The position numbers and the translations under genes are program-made. A stretch of 64,000 nucleotides of DNA from Paenibacillus lutimineralis. GTDB lineage: Bacteria > Bacillota > Bacilli > Paenibacillales > Paenibacillaceae. Location of the stretch: assembly GCF_003991425.1 (NCBI RefSeq), contig NZ_CP034346.1, forward strand, positions 2,579,501 through 2,643,500, read 5' to 3'. Of this stretch, positions 36,742 through 45,238 are shown piece after piece. The number at the start of each line of letters is the position of its first letter. The stretch's first letter is position 1. The notes beneath the pieces are model-generated. The model ran no database searches and was not told where the DNA came from. It saw only the letters and a list, made by a program, of their open reading frames with translations.

Positions 36742-36920
36742 GGGTTGGGTTTATTAGAATATTCGTTTCAGATCCTTATCCGCTATGTTGCCTAAGCTCA
36801 ATACGTTTAGTCTGACGTATTCGTGAAATTGTGTTAATGAATTGATCTGATCTCGCCTAAGCATATACAATGGATTAGGATATTTTGCCAATATGATGAA
36901 AGTTATGAGGTGTTATTAGC
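36742..36920 (+). promoter_or_regulatory. Leader between repeat array and lacI gene
   Basis: About 180 bp, transcribed if the promoter at 36647-36675 is used. Besides the two extra ACGTATT-type sites it shows no clear hairpin. The lacI ribosome binding site is GAGGTG at about 36908-36913. Confidence 0.4.
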
Positions 36921-37934
36921 ATGGCAAGCATTAAGGAAATAGCCCAACTTGCAAAAGTATCGCAAGGCACGGCTTCCATGGTGTTGAATGGCAAAGGGGA
37001 TAAATACCGGATATCTGCCGCGACCCAGTTGAAAATATTAGAAGCTGCCAGAGAACTGAATTATCAGCCGAATATTTCGGCTAGACGGCTGCGGAGCGGA
37101 GGAGAAACGGTGCTGCCGATCATTGCCTTGTTCTGGACGCTCGACACGCGAACAGCACTTGTTGGCCGCTACCTAAAAGGCTTTCAACACGCCCTGAACG
37201 AGCTAGAGGATGAATATGAGCTATTGATTCAGCCCTATGTAGGTACTAAATTGCATGAGGTGAGAAGCTTAGTAACGGGAACAAGGTTCAATGGAGCGAT
37301 CATTGCTAACTCCACCGAGGAGGATGACGAATTTCTTGAGCAGGCCGAATTGAACGTTCCGATCGTGCTGCACCAACGTGAATCAAGCAAATATTCATCG
37401 GTTAACGTCGATAGCCGCAAAAGCGGCGAGATGGTGGCAGAGAGATTATACAGGAGAAATCACAAGAAGGTAGGACTGATTGTCCCGGACGTTTCCTCCA
37501 AAGCGATCACGCTGCGCAGGGAAGGATTTCAGGATAAAGCGGCCGAGCTTGGCTTGGAGATTGATGAGGAGCATCTGATGTATGAAGACTTCTCGGAGCA
37601 GGGCGGCTACGAAGCGGTTATGAGAATGAAGGAGCAGTCGGGCTCCTTGCCTACCGGTGTATTTTCGATTAGTGACCAGATGGCTGTAGGGGCGTTGAAG
37701 GCGCTGAATGAAATCGATATTAGAGTGCCGGAGGACATGGAGATCATAGGATATGATAATGACGAAGTAACCAATTTTACGATACCTACATTATCTACAG
37801 TTCATTTACCGGTAGAAGAAATGGCGAAAGAGAGTCTGAGAATGCTGACGGATATGATGCTATACAAGACCAATGTCAAGGTTCATAAAATGTTTGACAC
37901 ACACATCGTAACCCGTAGATCCTGCGGGGAGTAA
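36921..37934 (+). CDS. LacI-family transcriptional regulator
   Basis: A 337-residue LacI/GalR regulator. Residues 1-25 are the helix-turn-helix ASIKEIAQLAKVSQGTASMVLN; the hinge helix is near NYQPNISARRLRSGG; residues 65-335 are the periplasmic-binding-protein-like core with GVFSISDQMAVGALKALNE and EIIGYDNDEVTNFTIPTLSTV. It is the first gene of the sugar island and probably its local repressor, released by a sugar or sugar phosphate from the pathway. The 13-bp repeat array at its promoter is the best candidate for its binding site (autoregulation). Confidence 0.9.
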   Translation: MASIKEIAQLAKVSQGTASMVLNGKGDKYRISAATQLKILEAARELNYQPNISARRLRSGGETVLPIIALFWTLDTRTALVGRYLKGFQHALNELEDEYELLIQPYVGTKLHEVRSLVTGTRFNGAIIANSTEEDDEFLEQAELNVPIVLHQRESSKYSSVNVDSRKSGEMVAERLYRRNHKKVGLIVPDVSSKAITLRREGFQDKAAELGLEIDEEHLMYEDFSEQGGYEAVMRMKEQSGSLPTGVFSISDQMAVGALKALNEIDIRVPEDMEIIGYDNDEVTNFTIPTLSTVHLPVEEMAKESLRMLTDMMLYKTNVKVHKMFDTHIVTRRSCGE

Positions 37935-37975
37935 GCTGACACGAACTGATAGTATTATAGCCTTGTTTTGACCTA

Positions 37976-38011
37976 ACCGGGAGGGGACGGTGATCGTTTT
38001 CTCCCTGGTTA
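37976..38011 (+). promoter_or_regulatory. Hairpin between lacI and transporter genes
   Basis: AACCGGGAG (37976-37984) can pair with CTCCCTGGTT (38002-38011) with one bulge. T-rich DNA lies in the loop rather than after the stem, so it is not a standard terminator; it may reduce read-through or stabilise the downstream mRNA. Confidence 0.4.
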
Positions 38012-38080
38012 GTGGATATATGCTACACACCATAATTCACTGCCTGAAGGGGGGTGAGCGTTAAATCGGGATCGCATTAA

Positions 38081-38094
38081 AGAAAGCGCTTACA
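38081..38094 (-). promoter_or_regulatory. Second cre-like site, before the transporter genes
   Basis: AGAAAGCGCTTACA; its complement TGTAAGCGCTTTCT matches 13 of 14 positions of the cre consensus and shares TGTAAGCGCTTT with the site in the lacI promoter. It sits about 45 bp before the solute-binding protein gene. Confidence 0.6.
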
Positions 38095-38139
38095 TTATTT
38101 TGGCAGGCAAGTTTAACTAATCCTTAAAGGGGGATAAAC

Positions 38140-39468
38140 GTGAGAACAAAAAGATGGCTTGCAAGTTTCCTTATCGTAATGCTGTTAGCTTTACCGTTGG
38201 CAGGTTGTGCTGCCGACCCAAAACAGAAAGCGACGAATTCACCGGCATCAGCAAATAACGGCGGCAGTGGCAAGGTTGTCAACATCGATTTTTGGGGCGG
38301 ATGGACAGGACCTGACCTCAATACGATGGAAGGGCTAGTTAACAAGTTTAACCAGGAACAAAGCGGCATTCATGTTGAATTCACTTCCCTGCAATGGACA
38401 CCGCTCTTCACTAAATTTTTGACGGAAATGAAAGGCGGAAACCCGCCGGATGTATTGGTCATGCATCCTTTCGAATTGGGACAATTCGTGGAAATGGGTG
38501 TCCTGGACAGCAAGCCGATTGCCGATGTAGGCATAGAGACAGTGAATTACTCCTCATTTGCCTGGGGCGGGACGTTCTATAAAGGGGAGCAATATGCGGT
38601 TCCGTTAGACGTTCACATGCATGGCTTGTATTACAACAAGGAGCTTTACAATGAATCCGGAATAGCAAATCCTCCTTTGACCGGCGACGAGTTGATCGCG
38701 ACAGCCCAGAAGCTGACGATCGACAACAATGGCAAACATGCCGACGAAGAAGGCTTCGACGAGAATAACATCGTACAATACGGTCTTGGCTTCTCCATGA
38801 ACCACCATGTGTTCTATCAAATCTATGCTCTACTGAATCAGCAAGGTCATAATCCGTTCACCGAAGATATGAAAGCGGTTGAATTGGACGAGGACAAGAT
38901 GGCTAACGCAATTGCTTTCCTGCAAGACCTTGTATTCAAATATAAAGTCGTGCCAAAAGGCGAGAAATCCCCGGTTGATGATTTTATGGGCGGAAAAGTA
39001 GCGATGTTCATTGACGGACCATGGCAAATGCCGAAGTTGGAAGATTCCAATATCCAATGGGCAAGCGCGCCTTATCCTAAAGTATTCGACAAGTCAGCCG
39101 CTTGGGGAGCTGCTGAAATACTTACCTTCCCGCTCAAGAAAGATAATGATCCTGAAAAAGCCAAAGCAGCGATCGAATTCGTCAAATGGCTGGACAATAA
39201 CTCCGGAGAATGGGCTAGATCCGGTCAGCTTCCATCAAGCAATGCAGGCATGCAAACCGCCCTAAGCTTGGAAGGCAGAGAAGCATTTATTAACAGCTTA
39301 GATAACAGCGTTCTGCTTCCATCCCATCCGAAAGCGGCGCAAATTTTCTCAAGTACGGCTCCAAGCCCGATTCTGACTGCCGCTCAGGATGCCATTTTGA
39401 ATAATAAAGATCCTCATGAAATTGCCAAGCAATTGAAGAAAGAGATGGACAGTCTGCTACAAGAGTAG
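38140..39468 (+). CDS. CUT1 sugar ABC transporter solute-binding lipoprotein
   Basis: A 442-residue lipoprotein. The signal peptide ends in the lipobox LAGC (Cys about residue 23), then a Ser/Asn/Gly-rich tether, then the type I extracellular sugar-binding fold: VVNIDFWGGWTGPDLNTMEGL, PPDVLVMHPFELGQFVEMGVL, GKVAMFIDGPWQMPKLEDSN. CUT1 proteins bind mono- to oligosaccharides. GTG start, with AAAGGGGG upstream. It leads a seven- or eight-gene run of sugar catabolic genes. No ATPase gene is in the cluster, which is normal for CUT1 systems using a shared MsmK/MsmX. Confidence 0.9.
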   Translation: MRTKRWLASFLIVMLLALPLAGCAADPKQKATNSPASANNGGSGKVVNIDFWGGWTGPDLNTMEGLVNKFNQEQSGIHVEFTSLQWTPLFTKFLTEMKGGNPPDVLVMHPFELGQFVEMGVLDSKPIADVGIETVNYSSFAWGGTFYKGEQYAVPLDVHMHGLYYNKELYNESGIANPPLTGDELIATAQKLTIDNNGKHADEEGFDENNIVQYGLGFSMNHHVFYQIYALLNQQGHNPFTEDMKAVELDEDKMANAIAFLQDLVFKYKVVPKGEKSPVDDFMGGKVAMFIDGPWQMPKLEDSNIQWASAPYPKVFDKSAAWGAAEILTFPLKKDNDPEKAKAAIEFVKWLDNNSGEWARSGQLPSSNAGMQTALSLEGREAFINSLDNSVLLPSHPKAAQIFSSTAPSPILTAAQDAILNNKDPHEIAKQLKKEMDSLLQE

Positions 39469-39613
39469 AGAGCATCCGTTACGTCGTTGGCACGAAATGA
39501 CTCGATACGGCATGGGGGGGACCTGCCTTTGTCGTATCGGGTTCATGTACCACTCTATAAATGCGAGTTCAGAACTCTATAATAACCTTAGTGGTAGAAA
39601 GGTTGACAACTTC

Positions 39614-40471
39614 ATGAAATCACAAGGGAAAGTCGCGGCACTGTTCTTGCTGCCTTATTTGCTCGTATTCCTTGTCTTTCGCTTTGGACCGAGTGTAGCA
39701 GGGCTGTTCATCGGCTTTATGAAATGGAATATCGTTGGCGATGCCGAGTTTGCGGGGCTGGCCAACTTTAAGAAGCTATTTAATGATCCGATATTTTGGG
39801 TCTCTTTGAAAAATACATTGCTGTTTCTCTTATTAACATTGCCGCCGCTGATTGTGTTCAGCCTTTTGATGGCAGTACTGCTGAATCAGAAGCTGCGTTT
39901 CCGGAATGCTGTAAGAACGATTTCCATCATTCCTTACGTATTGATTCCGGCTGTCGTCGGTATTATTTGGAACTGGCTTTACGATAACAACTTCGGAATT
40001 CTCAACTACTACTTGAAGCTGATTGGTCTCGGGCCGATCGAATGGCTGACGAGTGAAAAATGGGCCCTTTTCTCGATCGCTCTTGTCACCGTATGGTCGT
40101 ACCTCGGCTACAACATGATCTTGTATCTTGCCGGTCTTCAGGATATTTCGGCGGACTTATACGAAGCTGCCAAAATTGACGGAGCCACAGGCGCTCAGGC
40201 GTTCATGAGAATTACCTTGCCTATGCTAAAGCCGATTACCTCGATGGTGATTACGCTGACCCTCGTGAATACGATTCAAATTTTTGACCAAATTTTCGTC
40301 ATGACGAACGGTGGGCCTGGAACGGCTACGCTCACAATAGTGCAATATTTGTACGGAACCGCATTCCAGAACTACAATCTTGGCTACGGCTCTGTGCTTG
40401 GCATAGCGACATTGGTCATTCTGATCGTATTTGTGCAAATTCAATCCAGATTGCTGAAGCTGGATGACTAG
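39614..40471 (+). CDS. CUT1 sugar ABC transporter permease (MalF/UgpA-like)
   Basis: About 286 residues with six membrane helices, first FLLPYLLVFLVFRFGPSVAG. The EAA loop is YEAAKIDGATGAQAFMRITLPMLKPI, which contacts the ATPase. The start at 39614 (MKSQGKVAALF) is preferred because GAAAGG lies upstream and the longer frame has no plausible start. Partner of the next permease; together they form the channel. Confidence 0.9.
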   Translation: MKSQGKVAALFLLPYLLVFLVFRFGPSVAGLFIGFMKWNIVGDAEFAGLANFKKLFNDPIFWVSLKNTLLFLLLTLPPLIVFSLLMAVLLNQKLRFRNAVRTISIIPYVLIPAVVGIIWNWLYDNNFGILNYYLKLIGLGPIEWLTSEKWALFSIALVTVWSYLGYNMILYLAGLQDISADLYEAAKIDGATGAQAFMRITLPMLKPITSMVITLTLVNTIQIFDQIFVMTNGGPGTATLTIVQYLYGTAFQNYNLGYGSVLGIATLVILIVFVQIQSRLLKLDD

Positions 40472-40485
40472 GGGAGGCTCACGGC

Positions 40486-41310
40486 ATGAAATTAAAAAAC
40501 ACTTTGACCTATGTTGCCATGGCATTCATGGGTGTCATATTTCTATTTCCCTTACTGTGGTCTGTCGTTTCTTCGCTAAAGCCGGAAGCGGAAATTATGA
40601 ATTACCCGCCGAAATGGATCGCTGATTTCACGCTTATTAACTATAAATCCGTTCTGGCTCAGTATCCGTACACTGGCTGGATGATGAACAGCTTAATTAT
40701 TACCATATTGTCCACGTTGTTCGTGTTAGTTCTGACGACGCCTGCGGCTTATGCATTCGGACGGCTTAACTTTAAGGGGAAAAAAGTTATTTTTACTCTG
40801 ATCGTCTCTATGCTGCTTATTCCGATTCAGGCTTACATCGTTCCTTTATTTTTGCTTGTTTCCAAATTGAAGCTGCTAAATACATTTGCTGCGCTGATTT
40901 TGGTAGCGGGCGCGAACGTCATTAGCGTGTATATTCTAACCAGCTTCTTCAAGGGGATTCCAAATGAGCTGGAGGAAGCCGCGAGAATCGATGGCTGCAA
41001 GGATTTCGGGATATTCTGGAAGATTATGCTGCCATTAACGAAACCCGCTGTCTCCACGGTAACGATCCTAATGTTCATCTCAAACTGGAACAACTTCCTG
41101 TGGCCGATGATAGCGATTCGTGCTAACGCCTTAAAGCCGCTGACAGTAGGGATCGCGCAGTTTATGGGTGGGGCGAATTCCACCGCACAATTCCAATACG
41201 GCACATCGCTTGCCGCTGCTTGTATGGCTATTATCCCGTCCGTGATCGTGTTCTTGTCTTTGCAGCGCTATTTTGTGGAAGGAATCACGAATTCAGGGAT
41301 TAAGGGTTAA
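40486..41310 (+). CDS. CUT1 sugar ABC transporter permease (MalG/UgpE-like)
   Basis: A 274-residue six-helix permease. The EAA loop is EEAARIDGCKDFGIFWKIMLPLTKPA and the ending is QRYFVEGITNSGIKG, the conserved MalG-type C terminus that inserts into the ATPase dimer. AGGGGAGG precedes the ATG, 14 bp after the previous stop, so the genes are co-transcribed. Confidence 0.92.
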   Translation: MKLKNTLTYVAMAFMGVIFLFPLLWSVVSSLKPEAEIMNYPPKWIADFTLINYKSVLAQYPYTGWMMNSLIITILSTLFVLVLTTPAAYAFGRLNFKGKKVIFTLIVSMLLIPIQAYIVPLFLLVSKLKLLNTFAALILVAGANVISVYILTSFFKGIPNELEEAARIDGCKDFGIFWKIMLPLTKPAVSTVTILMFISNWNNFLWPMIAIRANALKPLTVGIAQFMGGANSTAQFQYGTSLAAACMAIIPSVIVFLSLQRYFVEGITNSGIKG

Positions 41311-41335
41311 AGAAATATCAGGAGGGAATTTCAGC

Positions 41336-42355
41336 ATGTTCAATGAGATTGCCAATGAATTGATTATGGGTATGGACAAATCTTTTGCCAGCTGTCACGC
41401 TTCACATCTAGCTGTCCTGCCTAGCGGAGATATGCTGGCTGTCTGGTTTGCGGGGAGCAAGGAAGGTGCGGATGACAGCGCGATCTGGTGCTCTGGCAGA
41501 ACAGGCGGGAACTGGTCGCAGCCGGTGAAAATTGCCGCTGGAGTAGAGGAACCATGCTGGAATCCGGTACTTATGAATTTGCCGGGCGGCGAGCTGCTGC
41601 TGTTCTATAAAATCGGACGCCTTATCAAGGAATGGCGAACCCTCTATAAAATTTCCAAGGATGAGGGAAGAACCTGGTCGGAGGCGAGTGAGCTTGTTCC
41701 CGGAGATCGGGGCGGCAGAGGCCCGGTTCGCAATAAAGTGGTCGTTCTTTCGGATGGAACCTGGATTGCTCCGGCTTCCGCCGAGGACGGAATTTGGACG
41801 TCATTTGCGGATCGCTCGCAAGATCAAGGCCTGACCTGGAGGAGGAGCGAGGACATCGGCATCGCCGGGATTGATCGGAGTGACATCCATGCGGTGAAAA
41901 GTGAAATTCCGGTGTCGGAGCAATCTTTTTATGGCCGAGGGGTCATTCAGCCGTCTGTATGGGAGTCTCAACCGTGCCAGGTTCATATGCTTATGAGAAG
42001 CTCGGAAGGCTTCATTCATCGCAGTGATTCGCAGGATGGCGGCGTTCATTGGAGCGCGGCTTATCCTACGATCGTTCCGAATAATAACAGCGGTATGGAT
42101 GTTGTACGCATGGATGATGGAACTCTGGTGCTCTGCTGTAACCCCGTTGGGACCAATTGGGGGCCCCGCACACCGCTTGTATTGATGGTGTCCTCGGATA
42201 ATGGACTGACCTGGGTGGAGGAAGTTGTGCTGGAAGAAGAGGAGGGAGAATTCTCGTATCCGGCGATTATTGCCCGAGATGATCATATCTACCTGACTTA
42301 TACATGGAATAGAGTCAATATCGCCTTTAGAGAGTTTAGTAGGATCTCGAAGTAA
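41336..42355 (+). CDS. Cytoplasmic Asp-box (sialidase-fold, BNR) protein
   Basis: About 340 residues. Four Asp-boxes (S-x-D-x-G-x-x-W) are visible: SKDEGRTW from S107, then SQDQGLTW, SQDGGVHW and SSDNGLTW, giving a six-bladed beta-propeller. The start HASHLAVLPSGDMLAVWFAG and RGPVRNKVVVLSDGTWIAPAS are typical of the BNR_2 sialidase-like group common in Bacilli. There is no signal peptide, so any glycosidase or lyase activity would be on imported oligosaccharides. Sialic acid is not implied: other enzymes of this cluster point to 6-deoxyhexoses or pentoses. AGGAGGGA precedes the ATG. Confidence 0.82.
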   Translation: MFNEIANELIMGMDKSFASCHASHLAVLPSGDMLAVWFAGSKEGADDSAIWCSGRTGGNWSQPVKIAAGVEEPCWNPVLMNLPGGELLLFYKIGRLIKEWRTLYKISKDEGRTWSEASELVPGDRGGRGPVRNKVVVLSDGTWIAPASAEDGIWTSFADRSQDQGLTWRRSEDIGIAGIDRSDIHAVKSEIPVSEQSFYGRGVIQPSVWESQPCQVHMLMRSSEGFIHRSDSQDGGVHWSAAYPTIVPNNNSGMDVVRMDDGTLVLCCNPVGTNWGPRTPLVLMVSSDNGLTWVEEVVLEEEEGEFSYPAIIARDDHIYLTYTWNRVNIAFREFSRISK

Positions 42356-42454
42356 TTTAGGTGATCGTGATCCGAATTTTGAAAATATTGCAGGGGCAAA
42401 AGGTTAACGGATAGGAATTGTTGTTTATTGATTACATTCGTGGAGGGAACATAG

Positions 42455-43390
42455 ATGTTGAATCAGCCGCAATCACATATTCCGAACGGTGTGTGGCCGA
42501 CGATGGTCACGCCGTTTAAAGAGAACGGAGAAATCGACTTTTTCGCCCAGGAGCGGGCGGTCGAGTGGTATATCCGGCATGGCGTGGACGGTCTGTTCGC
42601 GGTTTGCCAATCGAGTGAAATGTTTCATTTAAGTTTGGAAGAAAGAGTGAAGCTGGCCTCTTTTATTAAGGAAAAAGCAGCAGGGCGAGTGCCTGTTATT
42701 GCTTCAGGGCATATTTCTGACGATATCGAAGACCAGATTGAGGAGCTAGCGGCTATGGCCGCAACGGGCATCGATGCGCTCGTACTGATCACGAACCGGG
42801 TGGCTCGCGAGGATGAGTCGGATGATGTTTGGAAGATCAATCTTGAGAAGCTGCTGAGCAGATTGCCGGAGGAAATTCCGCTGAGCTTCTATGAGTGTCC
42901 GTATCCCTATAAAAGAATCATTTCTCCAGAGCTGCTTAGGTGGTGCGCAAGTACGGGCAGATTCCACTTTTTGAAAGATACTAGCTGTGATGCGGACAAT
43001 ATTCGGCAGAAGCTGAAGGCCGTACAAGACAGCTCTTTGAAAATATATAATGCAAACTCAGCAACGCTGCTGGAGACGCTTCGCCTAGGCATTGCGGGAT
43101 ATAGCGGCGTGATGGCGAATTTCCACCCTGACTTATACGTTTGGCTGCTAAGAAATTGGGAAAACGAGCCGAATAGAGCAGAAACGCTCATTAATTTCCT
43201 AAGTATGACCTCTCTTATTGAGAAACAATTATACCCGGTAAATGCCAAGTACTATTTAATGCTAGAAGGCGTCTTTGATAACTATTATTGTCGGGTGAAG
43301 AATCATCATGAATTCACGGCGACGAACCGCTTGGAAATCCATCAGCTGCATCAATTATCCAGGCAGTTATCAGAGCAATTCATTTTATAA
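42455..43390 (+). CDS. DHDPS/NAL-family aldolase with altered GxxGE motif
   Basis: A 311-residue class I (Schiff-base) aldolase of the dihydrodipicolinate synthase / N-acetylneuraminate lyase family. The Schiff-base lysine is K174 in HFLKDTSCD and the catalytic tyrosine Y146 in SFYECPYPY, 28 residues apart as usual. The pyruvate carboxylate loop, normally Gly-Ser/Thr-Thr-Gly-Glu, reads AVCQSSEMFHLS, so a different keto acid or aldehyde is likely. NAL-family enzymes split 2-keto-3-deoxy sugar acids to pyruvate and an aldehyde. Here it stands between an Asp-box protein and FucI, where an L-fuculose-1-phosphate aldolase would be expected. Start follows GGAGGGAAC. Reaction not predictable. Confidence 0.87.
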   Translation: MLNQPQSHIPNGVWPTMVTPFKENGEIDFFAQERAVEWYIRHGVDGLFAVCQSSEMFHLSLEERVKLASFIKEKAAGRVPVIASGHISDDIEDQIEELAAMAATGIDALVLITNRVAREDESDDVWKINLEKLLSRLPEEIPLSFYECPYPYKRIISPELLRWCASTGRFHFLKDTSCDADNIRQKLKAVQDSSLKIYNANSATLLETLRLGIAGYSGVMANFHPDLYVWLLRNWENEPNRAETLINFLSMTSLIEKQLYPVNAKYYLMLEGVFDNYYCRVKNHHEFTATNRLEIHQLHQLSRQLSEQFIL

Positions 43391-43402
43391 GGAGGCTTAT
43401 TC

Positions 43403-45196
43403 ATGAGTACACCGATGATTGTAAACCGATTAGAGGGCGATATGCCCAAAATAGGCATACGTCCGGTCATTGACGGACGGCGCGGTGGAATCCGCGAATC
43501 GCTCGAGGAGCCAACGATGAATTTGGCGCTGGCTTGCGCCCGTTTTCTCTCGGAAAATCTTCGTCATGCCAATGGATTGCCTGTAGAATGCGTGGTGGCA
43601 GATACGACGATTGGCGGAGTTCGTGAGGCGGCCAGTACGGCTGAGAAATTCCGCCGGGAAGGCGTTGGCCTAACGATTACGGTTACCCCATCCTGGTGCT
43701 ATCCGCTCGAGACGATCGATACAGATCCATGGATGCCGAAGGCGATCTGGGGCTTCAATGGGACGGAGCGTCCGGGAGCGGTCTATTTGGCAGCAGCGCT
43801 GGCCGCTCATAATCAGAAGGGCTTGCCCACGTTTAGCATTTATGGACGGGATGTACAGGATATTGGCGATGACAGTATTCCGGAGGATGTGCAGGCCAAA
43901 TTGCTGAATTTCGCTAAGGCGGGGCTTGCTGTAGCTACGATCCGTGGTAAATCCTATTTGTCGATGGGAACGGTGTCGATGGGCATTGCCGGATGTATCG
44001 TGGACGAAGGCTTTTTCCAGAACTACCTCGGCATGCGCAATGAGTACGTCGATATGACCGAGTTCATCCGGAGGATGGAGCGGGGCATTTACGATAAGGA
44101 AGAATATGAGCGCGCGTTGGCGTGGACGAAGGAGAACTGCAAGGAAGGGGAAGATATTAACCCGCCGGAACGGCGAAGAACAGCGGAGCAGAAAGTAGAG
44201 GATTGGGAGACCGTGGTCAAGATGGCGCTGATCGCCCGCGACCTCATGGTCGGCAATCCGAAGCTCGCGGAAATGGGATATGGTGAGGAAGCCGAGGGGC
44301 GTAATGCCATTGCCGCCGGATTTCAGGGACAGAGAGCCTGGACGGATCATTTGCCTACCGGCGATTTCATGGAGGCGATCCTGAGCAGCTCCTTCGATTG
44401 GAACGGTATTCGTGAGCCGTATATGCTGGCAACGGAGAATGACAATTTGAACGCGGTCTCGATGCTGCTCGGTCATCAATTGACGAACGGTGCACAAATT
44501 TTTGCCGATGTTCGTACGTATTGGAGCCCGGAGGCTGTCGAGCGCGTTACCGGGAAGAAGCTGGAAGGACGTGCAGCATGCGGAGTGATCCATCTGATTA
44601 ACTCCGGCCCGGCTTCCCTGGACGGTACAGGTCAGCAGTCGCTGAACGGTCAGCCGGCCATGAAGCCTTTCTGGGAAATAAGCGAAGAGGAAGTTCAGAA
44701 GTGCCTTGATGCAGCAGCCTGGTGTTCGGCGAAGGATTTCTTCCCGTCCGGCGGTTTTTCAACAGATTTCACGACACGTGGCGGCATGCCGCTGACGATG
44801 GCTCGGATCAACCTGATCCATGAAATCGGCCCAGTACTGCAAATTGCCGAGGGATATTCCGTAGAATTGCCGGAGGATGTACATGACGTACTTGATCGCC
44901 GGTCTGATCCTACATGGCCGACCACATGGTTTGTGCCGAGATTGACCGGAACGGGAGCTTTCAAGGATGTTTACACCGTCATGAACAATTGGGGCTCTAA
45001 CCATTGCGCCGTCAGTTATGGCCATGTTGGTCCCCAGTTAATTACGCTTGCTTCGATGCTGCGTATTCCGGTAAATATGCATAACGTACCTGAGGAAGAT
45101 ATTTTCCGTCCAAGCGTATGGTCGGCCTTCGGCGCTAATGATGTAACCGGAGCGGATTACCGAGCATGTGCTGCCTTTGGACCTCTGTATAAATAA
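43403..45196 (+). CDS. fucI: L-fucose isomerase
   Basis: A 597-residue L-fucose / D-arabinose isomerase, same length as E. coli FucI (591). Hallmarks: [19 protein letters not shown] at the N terminus, [56 protein letters not shown] (catalytic Glu/Asp, Mn binding) and [11 protein letters not shown] (third metal ligand). It converts L-fucose to L-fuculose and usually also D-arabinose to D-ribulose. It starts 12 bp after the aldolase gene and 42 bp before the kinase gene. Purine-rich AAGGAGG precedes the ATG. Confidence 0.95.
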   Translation: MSTPMIVNRLEGDMPKIGIRPVIDGRRGGIRESLEEPTMNLALACARFLSENLRHANGLPVECVVADTTIGGVREAASTAEKFRREGVGLTITVTPSWCYPLETIDTDPWMPKAIWGFNGTERPGAVYLAAALAAHNQKGLPTFSIYGRDVQDIGDDSIPEDVQAKLLNFAKAGLAVATIRGKSYLSMGTVSMGIAGCIVDEGFFQNYLGMRNEYVDMTEFIRRMERGIYDKEEYERALAWTKENCKEGEDINPPERRRTAEQKVEDWETVVKMALIARDLMVGNPKLAEMGYGEEAEGRNAIAAGFQGQRAWTDHLPTGDFMEAILSSSFDWNGIREPYMLATENDNLNAVSMLLGHQLTNGAQIFADVRTYWSPEAVERVTGKKLEGRAACGVIHLINSGPASLDGTGQQSLNGQPAMKPFWEISEEEVQKCLDAAAWCSAKDFFPSGGFSTDFTTRGGMPLTMARINLIHEIGPVLQIAEGYSVELPEDVHDVLDRRSDPTWPTTWFVPRLTGTGAFKDVYTVMNNWGSNHCAVSYGHVGPQLITLASMLRIPVNMHNVPEEDIFRPSVWSAFGANDVTGADYRACAAFGPLYK

Positions 45197-45238
45197 TTGC
45201 TAGTGCGGAACTGGAGAGAAGAGGGGAGGAGCATAGAT

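Noticed and set aside
43670..44593. Long antisense frame (307 codons) inside fucI
   Set aside because: It is the complement of a highly conserved isomerase gene, with no start signal and no domain features.
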